Positions 58,666 through 64,000 of a stretch of DNA of 64,000 nt are shown here, in pieces. The stretch's first letter is position 1, and every line of letters starts with the position of its first letter. This stretch comes from Macropodus opercularis (taxonomy: Eukaryota; Chordata; Actinopteri; Anabantiformes; Osphronemidae): the NCBI GenBank assembly GCA_030770545.1, contig CM061098.1, forward strand, positions 3,796,501 to 3,860,500, read 5' to 3'. The notes beneath the pieces were generated by a model that was not told the origin of the DNA, ran no database searches, and was given only the letters and a program-made list of their open reading frames with translations. The translations under genes were made by a program, and so were the position numbers.

Positions 58666-61600
58666 ATGGCGACCGCTCTGGTGGTAAGTGCACAGAAACA
58701 GGCTAGTAGCCGAACCACGCAGGTCGGGTTTAACGCAAGTTGTGCAGGGACGGAGGACAAGTCGGCGGCAGTTTCAACGCAGTTACTGGCGAGACAGCTT
58801 CTCTGTGTCCCAAACATTAAACTTCCCGCTCTTAACGTCACCACTGACAGGTAACGCTTAGCCAAACATTACGACTGTAGACTAGTAGATTCAACAGTAT
58901 CGCTTATCTCGGGTCTTTTTAACGGTGACAATTATGGGGCGTCGTCTTGGTCATAAAATGAGCTTCCTGCGCAGAGAAAGACGCCCGTTGAAAGGAGTTT
59001 GGACACAGTCACCTGAATGAATGAATGAATGAATGAATGACCGACCTGTCAAGCGTTTGGAGCTGAAGTTAACGTGGGTCGCTAATAGTCGTTGACTGCT
59101 GAGCAACTGGAAACGGGCTTTGTTAAGTTTGTCTTGCGCAACCTATTTTGTTTTTAGAAGTAGGTCTCATCAAAGCAAATGATGTGACTTCCAATGCTGC
59201 AGCATTTCCCCCCGTTTGTATCCAGTCATACTCCCCCGAAAAGTCCGTCGTGGTGTTTTCTTAATCGTCGTATCTGTGTGTTGCATGTGAAGGGCGTCTA
59301 CTCCTCCCAGACTGTTGCACCCTGTCACACTTACTTCAAGTTTTAGCTAAATGTGCAGTTTTGCTATTATGAATGTGTACATGTAATCAGACAGAAGCAG
59401 TAGAGCAGGATTATTTTGGTTTCCTTATAAATCATTCAGTGTTTCCATCATGGGTTTTCCTCTCAGTTGACTGTGACTTTGAATGTATTTGGTACAATGA
59501 CTGCTTTTATTCGTCTTTGTAATATGCATACACGTAGGTGTCCACTTCAGTTCCTGCAAACCCCGAAAAGGAAAAACACGAGACGACAATTCAGAAGGTT
59601 GTGAGTCCGGAATCTTACATCAAGCATCCGTTACAAAACCGGTGCGTCTACAGGTCTCTTTATTTCCAGCAGTGTTAAAAAGCTACTTTTGCTTTGTTAA
59701 CAAGACTCTTGTTGTCTTAAGTTTTTCATTCCAACAAACGTTGTGTGCCTATGGAATGCTTTAATTTTCAGTTTATAATCAGAACAACTTTTTCCTCAGT
59801 TTTCAATAATAACTACAAAGTCAGTAGTTATATTTACAATGTTAGGGCATTTATGGAGATCACACGGGGGTTGAGCAAAATTACAGGTAAAGGTGACTAT
59901 CAGTTTCTAAAGGAACTTCTTTGCTTTTCAGGTGGGCTCTTTGGTTTTTCAAGAATGACAAAAGCAAAACATGGCAAGCCAACCTTCGTCTTATTTCCAA
60001 ATTTGACACTGTGGAAGACTTTTGGGCGTGAGTATTTTATTGCTATATGATTCACGTGACTATACCTACAGATAACATTTAAACCGTTTGGGCCGTACGA
60101 TAACGTTTGACTGATGCACATCTTGCCTTTTTCTAGGTTATACAATCACATTCAGCTGTCGAGTAATTTGATGTCTGGCTGTGATTATTCTCTGTTTAAG
60201 GTGAGAGGGCCTTTATCAACTCTTTTCTACAGCGTTGTATAACCATTGATCGCTAAATTGTCTGAACAACAACACAGCCCCTAACCGTTTAGGTCATCCA
60301 TGTTTAGAGGCCCCAGCCCCCAAAAGGACAAATGAGAGTAAAACAAATCAGTGTCTAAGCTAAACTGTGCATTAGTGGAATTGTTGAACTCCTGCTCTTT
60401 TAATAATTCAGTCGTTACAGGTTAACAGAGTTAAATCTAAACACATCATTTTCTAGTAAGCAGCAGTCTCTCACCATTCACTTCGAAGACCTTGTGAACA
60501 CAGCGTTGGCTGTGGACAGCATTCCAGATTAAAACTGGAACTGTCACAGATCATGTTGATTACAAGCAGAGGATGGAAAGATGAACACTAAATTCTTTTT
60601 AGTGGTTGGTGTTAATGTCTTATTTTACCCTGATGACACCATAAGGAAGAGGAAATACAAGCATTTATTTTGATTCAGGATGGGATTGAGCCGATGTGGG
60701 AGGATGAAAGGAATCGGCGAGGTGGGCGATGGCTCATAACTTTGGCCAAACAGCAACGCAAAGCAGATCTTGACCGGTTCTGGCTGGAGACGGTACGTTC
60801 AGTCGTCGTTGCAGCCTAGTTATATCTAAGGTTCATTATGGAAAATCAGCACCTTACTGTACAGCGTTTGAGATTGTCCACGTAATGCCTGTTAGTCCTT
60901 TTTTTTTTTTTTTTTTTTTTTTTTGTTCAGCTGATGTTGAATTTCTCTCTAGGGAATAAGAGTTACTTTTAATTACTTAATTACAAGACTGTTTTGTCTT
61001 GTCCCTGATCTGACATCAATGAAGTATGTCTAGTTATTAAAATCTAGGAAATTGATGCCCGAGCTACTGAGTGACACTGAAAGTAGGCCACTCCTCATTA
61101 ACAAGACATTTGGAAATTTGTGATTTTTCTGCAGCTCTTGTGTCTTGTGGGTGAAGCCTTTGATGACTACAGTGACGACATATGTGGTGCTGTCATTAAC
61201 ATCCGAGCCAAAGGAGATAAAATAGCAATATGGACGACAGACTATGAAAACAAAGAGGCCATCACACACATAGGGTGAGATAACACACCAACTGAAGAGC
61301 AAACATTTATTATCACACGCAGACAACCCTATGCAGACAAATACACAGGTACAAAATCATACAAGTAGAATTAACATAAAAATCATAAACTAAATGTAAA
61401 TGTCCTTTTCCATGTATCCTTTCTAAATGTAAATTTTACAAGGAGTGCTTGTAGTGCTAATATTTGCTTGTGGCTGTACACACTACAGGAGTATGTCCTC
61501 TGTTTTAATACCTATGAAGCTGAGTGGTAGGTGAGAGAAAAGCTCAGTATCATGCTGCAGCTCTAAAGGCTTGTGGGGAATCACTCTGGGCTAAATGACA

Positions 61601-61927
61601 TACCCTAAGGATTTTTCACTGCTGTATAACTGGATGTGTCTCTGTAGATTAGTTTTCTACAGTCTGATGCGTTAATGGCAATAACCACAGGCAAGGACGG
61701 TTGTTATTGCCGATTAGTATAGAACACTGTGCTATAAAACCTTTAATAAAAGTCTGCATTGTTTTTGTTTGTTTCATAACGTGCTGGGTTTCTCTTCTAC
61801 TTGTCTTCATAGTCGAGTGTATAAAGAAAGATTAGGCGTTCCACCAAAAGTGATCATCGGCTACCAGTCACATGCAGACACGGCCACAAAGAGCGGCTCC
61901 ACAACCAAGAACAAGTTTGTTGCTTAA
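58666..61927 (+). CDS. eif4e: Eukaryotic translation initiation factor 4E, cap-binding
   Basis: Binds the mRNA m7G cap and eIF4G to start translation; cytoplasm and nuclear bodies. Coding exons: 58666-58683, 59538-59641, 59932-60027, 60137-60200, 60679-60792, 61135-61274, 61813-61927; 651 bp, 216 aa (human 217). All introns are GT-AG. From HPLQNRWALWFFKNDKSKTW onward it is nearly identical to human. The cap-sandwich tryptophans are W55 (SKTW) and W101 with E102 (PMWED), the eIF4G-contact segment is VEDFWALYNHIQ, and the MNK phosphorylation site is S208 (KSGSTTK). The N-terminal 30 residues are divergent, as usual for the disordered tail, and the protein ends FVA rather than the usual FVV. Teleosts have several eIF4E1 paralogues; linkage to adh5 favours the direct orthologue (eif4ea-like), but I cannot exclude another. 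Intron 5 contains a T26 tract and cryptic acceptor. Confidence 0.98.
59014..59040. repeat. (TGAA)n microsatellite in eif4e intron 1
   Basis: Twenty-seven bases of TGAA tetranucleotide repeat within intron 1. Simple repeat only. Confidence 0.95.
60899..61029 (+). other. T26 tract and possible cryptic (poison) exon in eif4e intron 5
   Basis: Twenty-six Ts (60899-60924) are followed by GTTCAG at 60925-60930, a near-ideal 3' splice site. Ninety-three bases later there is GTATGT at 61024-61029, a reasonable donor. The implied exon 60931-61023 follows exon 5, which ends in phase 0, and reads in frame into TAA at 60970-60972. Inclusion would truncate eIF4E and could trigger nonsense-mediated decay. 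The splice sites are visible; use is hypothetical. Confidence 0.35.
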
Positions 61928-62106
61928 GGACCAAAACATCAACAAAGATTTCTTTTGAATTTTCTTTTTTCCAACATTGTGGTCGTCATTTGTCCACAAA
62001 CTGCAACTGGCATGATTATTACAAATGTGTGAAATTAAGATCAAGTTGCTTCCACTTCAATTCCTCACTTTTTTTTTGTTCATGGTGAGAGCACTAATAT
62101 AATAAA
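61928..62106 (+). other. eif4e proximal 3' UTR with poly(A) signal
   Basis: The canonical AATAAA at 62101-62106 lies about 175 nt after the stop codon and is followed by T-rich sequence, a likely proximal cleavage site. A second AATAAA at 62883-62888 could serve a longer (about 1 kb) 3' UTR, as long alternative UTRs are common for this gene. Confidence 0.6.
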
Positions 62107-64000
62107 CGTTTTTTTGTTTTTTTTTATGGTGGGCTAAAGATTGTTGGGAGCCCTGTTTTCATTTTTTAATCCAGCTGCACTTTTCTGTACACTTGAATCA
62201 TTCAAACACTGTTTGTGTCTATCAGTTATGTCTGTTAAAATACCTAATATTAAAGATAAAATGACAAAGAGCATTTTCTACTTGATTAAAACCTGTAAGG
62301 TTTCGTACACCAGTATGGATTGATTGCACTTCTTGGTCAAATATGTAACTATATGACTGACTCTTTTTTTTTTTTTTCACTAGACCAATTTTCTTTTCTA
62401 TGATTCATGGTGTTTTTTACAGAAATTCCACAGCTGGACAATGTTTGGCATCTTTATGCAGTTCTTCAGTGTGATGTTTAAGTTGCTTGATTGTTAACGT
62501 TGCAAAAAGAAGCTCTTGAGATTGAAACCTCTTGTTTCTCGTCATACACCTTGTTAAATGCGAAGAGTTAAAAATTAGACTGTTAATTAGAAGAGTGAGA
62601 ATACTGAGACTCAAGGTGCTGACAGAGTGAACATTTTACACACAGAATGTTACTTTGGCCACCAGGAGGTAGAGTCATGTATGGTAGTTTCAAAGCACAG
62701 GGAGATGTCATCAAATGTGTTTGTTTTTTTGTTTTTGTTTTTGTTTGTATTTCAAATGTTATTTTCTACACGAAAGCCAAAAGAGTGTTTGATTATTTTT
62801 TTTTATTGTACTTTGAATGTAACACCTTGCCCTTATACGTTTTATTTACCTGAACAGAGAATGTACAGAAAGAATTTATGTAAATAAATATGTGCAAGGC
62901 ACATGGGTTTCATGTGTTATGCAATGTCAAGTGTAGTAGAGAAAAGCTGTAGAATTGCACTTTGTACACTGGGTACAACACTAATATATAGCATAGTGGC
63001 CTTAACCTTCCCGGATGATTTTACTGTGGAAGCTGTGTGTTTATCTCTTAGCCATGTTTGTAGGTTTGACTAATCTATACTGGCAACGGGAAGGTCTAGT
63101 ATAGCAAGTCTGATTATCCCTTCATGGTGTGAAGCGGTTTTCACCCATGGAAACGGCTGCAGAAGCTTTGAGCTTTGAGGCTTTTATTTTACCTTTACTT
63201 CGTTTTACAGGTTACGTTAGATCACATGTTGGTGTCTGTATATTGGATAGCTGTGAAGCCTGACCCCTCAGCTCTGAAACACAGTAGTCAGTTACCATTT
63301 AATCTTCAGACCTCGGGGGCCCCGTTTACTGTTTGTCCATTTTTTTATATGTAAATGTCTGTGTTCACGTGTAAGTGTTCTATAAAGCAACGTGTCATCT
63401 GTAGGTGTTGAAAGTAGATGAGTACTCAAAGTGATGAAGCAACATAATGCAATAATGATTTTTATCACATTTAACACACTAATTTCAGTAAGTCAATGAA
63501 GAGTTAAATTCTGTCCGTCTGCATATGTGGCTTGTAGATGCTGCTGTTGGTCCTGGTGGGTGTGAGAAAGTCTGTCAAAATTTAAATAATTTGGTCCAGT
63601 GTTGCTGCTGCTGAGCGGGATTCATTGATCGTCTAATCAAAGGATACTTTGATAACATGTCTATTTGTGATCGTGTTAGTTGTTGCAGAGATTAATAACT
63701 TGTAAAGGCTGACATGCCCTAAATGAAGCTTCAAAGCTCCACTTCCAGCTTGTTACAGAGCTATTAGCATTAATAGGCTTCCTCCACAATTTCAATGTTT
63801 TGGAACCTTGCTGCGGGGATTTGCTTTAATTCAGCTCCAATAATGTAACAAAAGTCGTGCACTGATGTCAGGCTACAACAACCTGCCAGGATCTGAAATT
63901 ATCCAAAAGCTTTTAGCGGCCAGAGTCCTGCTCCACAGGAAATTCACACCAAAGAGTGAAATCTTTCTATATCCATTTACGCACCTTAGGAAAAACTCAA
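62107..64000. other. eif4e distal 3' UTR / downstream intergenic
   Basis: No further coding exon recognised. T-rich runs occur near 62112-62124, 62364-62378 and 62720-62750, and there is an alternative AATAAA at 62883-62888. CCACCAGGAGGT at about 62659-62670 is a near-CTCF match in forward orientation. The last 300 bp (63660-63960) have a conserved-element look and are listed separately. Confidence 0.55.
63660..63960. promoter_or_regulatory. Candidate conserved non-coding element
   Basis: Low-repeat sequence rich in homeodomain cores: GATTAATAAC near 63690, CTATTAGCATTAATAGG near 63761, and GATTTGCTTTAATTCAG near 63818. The texture resembles vertebrate CNEs and might belong to the next gene beyond the window. 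Judged by eye only. Confidence 0.25.

Noticed and set aside
1..64000. CRISPR arrays, insertion sequences, prophage or plasmid features
   Set aside because: None present; the window is vertebrate nuclear DNA, and the direct repeats seen are simple microsatellites.

Overview
This window looks like nuclear DNA of a ray-finned fish, probably a teleost. Intron-split vertebrate genes have short GT-AG introns (mostly 90-850 bp), dinucleotide microsatellites are scattered through it, and one degenerate fish-type retrotransposon tail is present. Nothing bacterial, viral or plasmid-like was seen.

The layout has two very different halves. Positions 1 to about 48.6 kb form a gene desert: no reading frame there resembles a known protein or shows a plausible multi-exon structure. 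The desert does contain patches rich in homeodomain, POU, TALE, GATA/NKX and CTCF-like motifs, which read like candidate vertebrate cis-regulatory elements. Positions 48.6-62 kb form a compact gene cluster: a zinc alcohol dehydrogenase (class I/II-like, minus strand, 378 aa, 9 exons), gar1 (plus, 214 aa), a tRNA-Glu(CTC) gene (plus), adh5 (class III ADH/S-(hydroxymethyl)glutathione dehydrogenase, plus, 376 aa, 9 exons) and eif4e (plus, 216 aa, 7 coding exons). All exon boundaries were placed by reading frame, GT-AG sites and family homology, and every CDS closes without a frame error.

The two ADH genes share intron positions and phases, so they are duplicates. They lie back-to-back (divergent) with gar1 and the tRNA between them, unlike the usual tandem ADH arrays. 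adh5 next to eif4e matches the human 4q23 neighbourhood (EIF4E-METAP1-ADH5). GAR1 lies elsewhere on human 4q (4q25), so its position here marks a rearrangement. The first ADH and gar1 face away from each other across about 200-260 bp and probably share a promoter.

Functionally the cluster mixes general alcohol/retinol and formaldehyde metabolism (the two ADHs) with RNA and translation housekeeping: gar1 for H/ACA pseudouridylation and telomerase RNP, tRNA-Glu for decoding GAG, and eIF4E for cap binding. The strongest leads for follow-up are a possible poison exon and a start-stop uORF in eif4e, a 31-bp palindrome in adh5 intron 7, convergent CTCF-like motifs across the desert, and several motif-dense desert patches. 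Conservation of the desert patches could not be tested here, so they are offered as candidates only.
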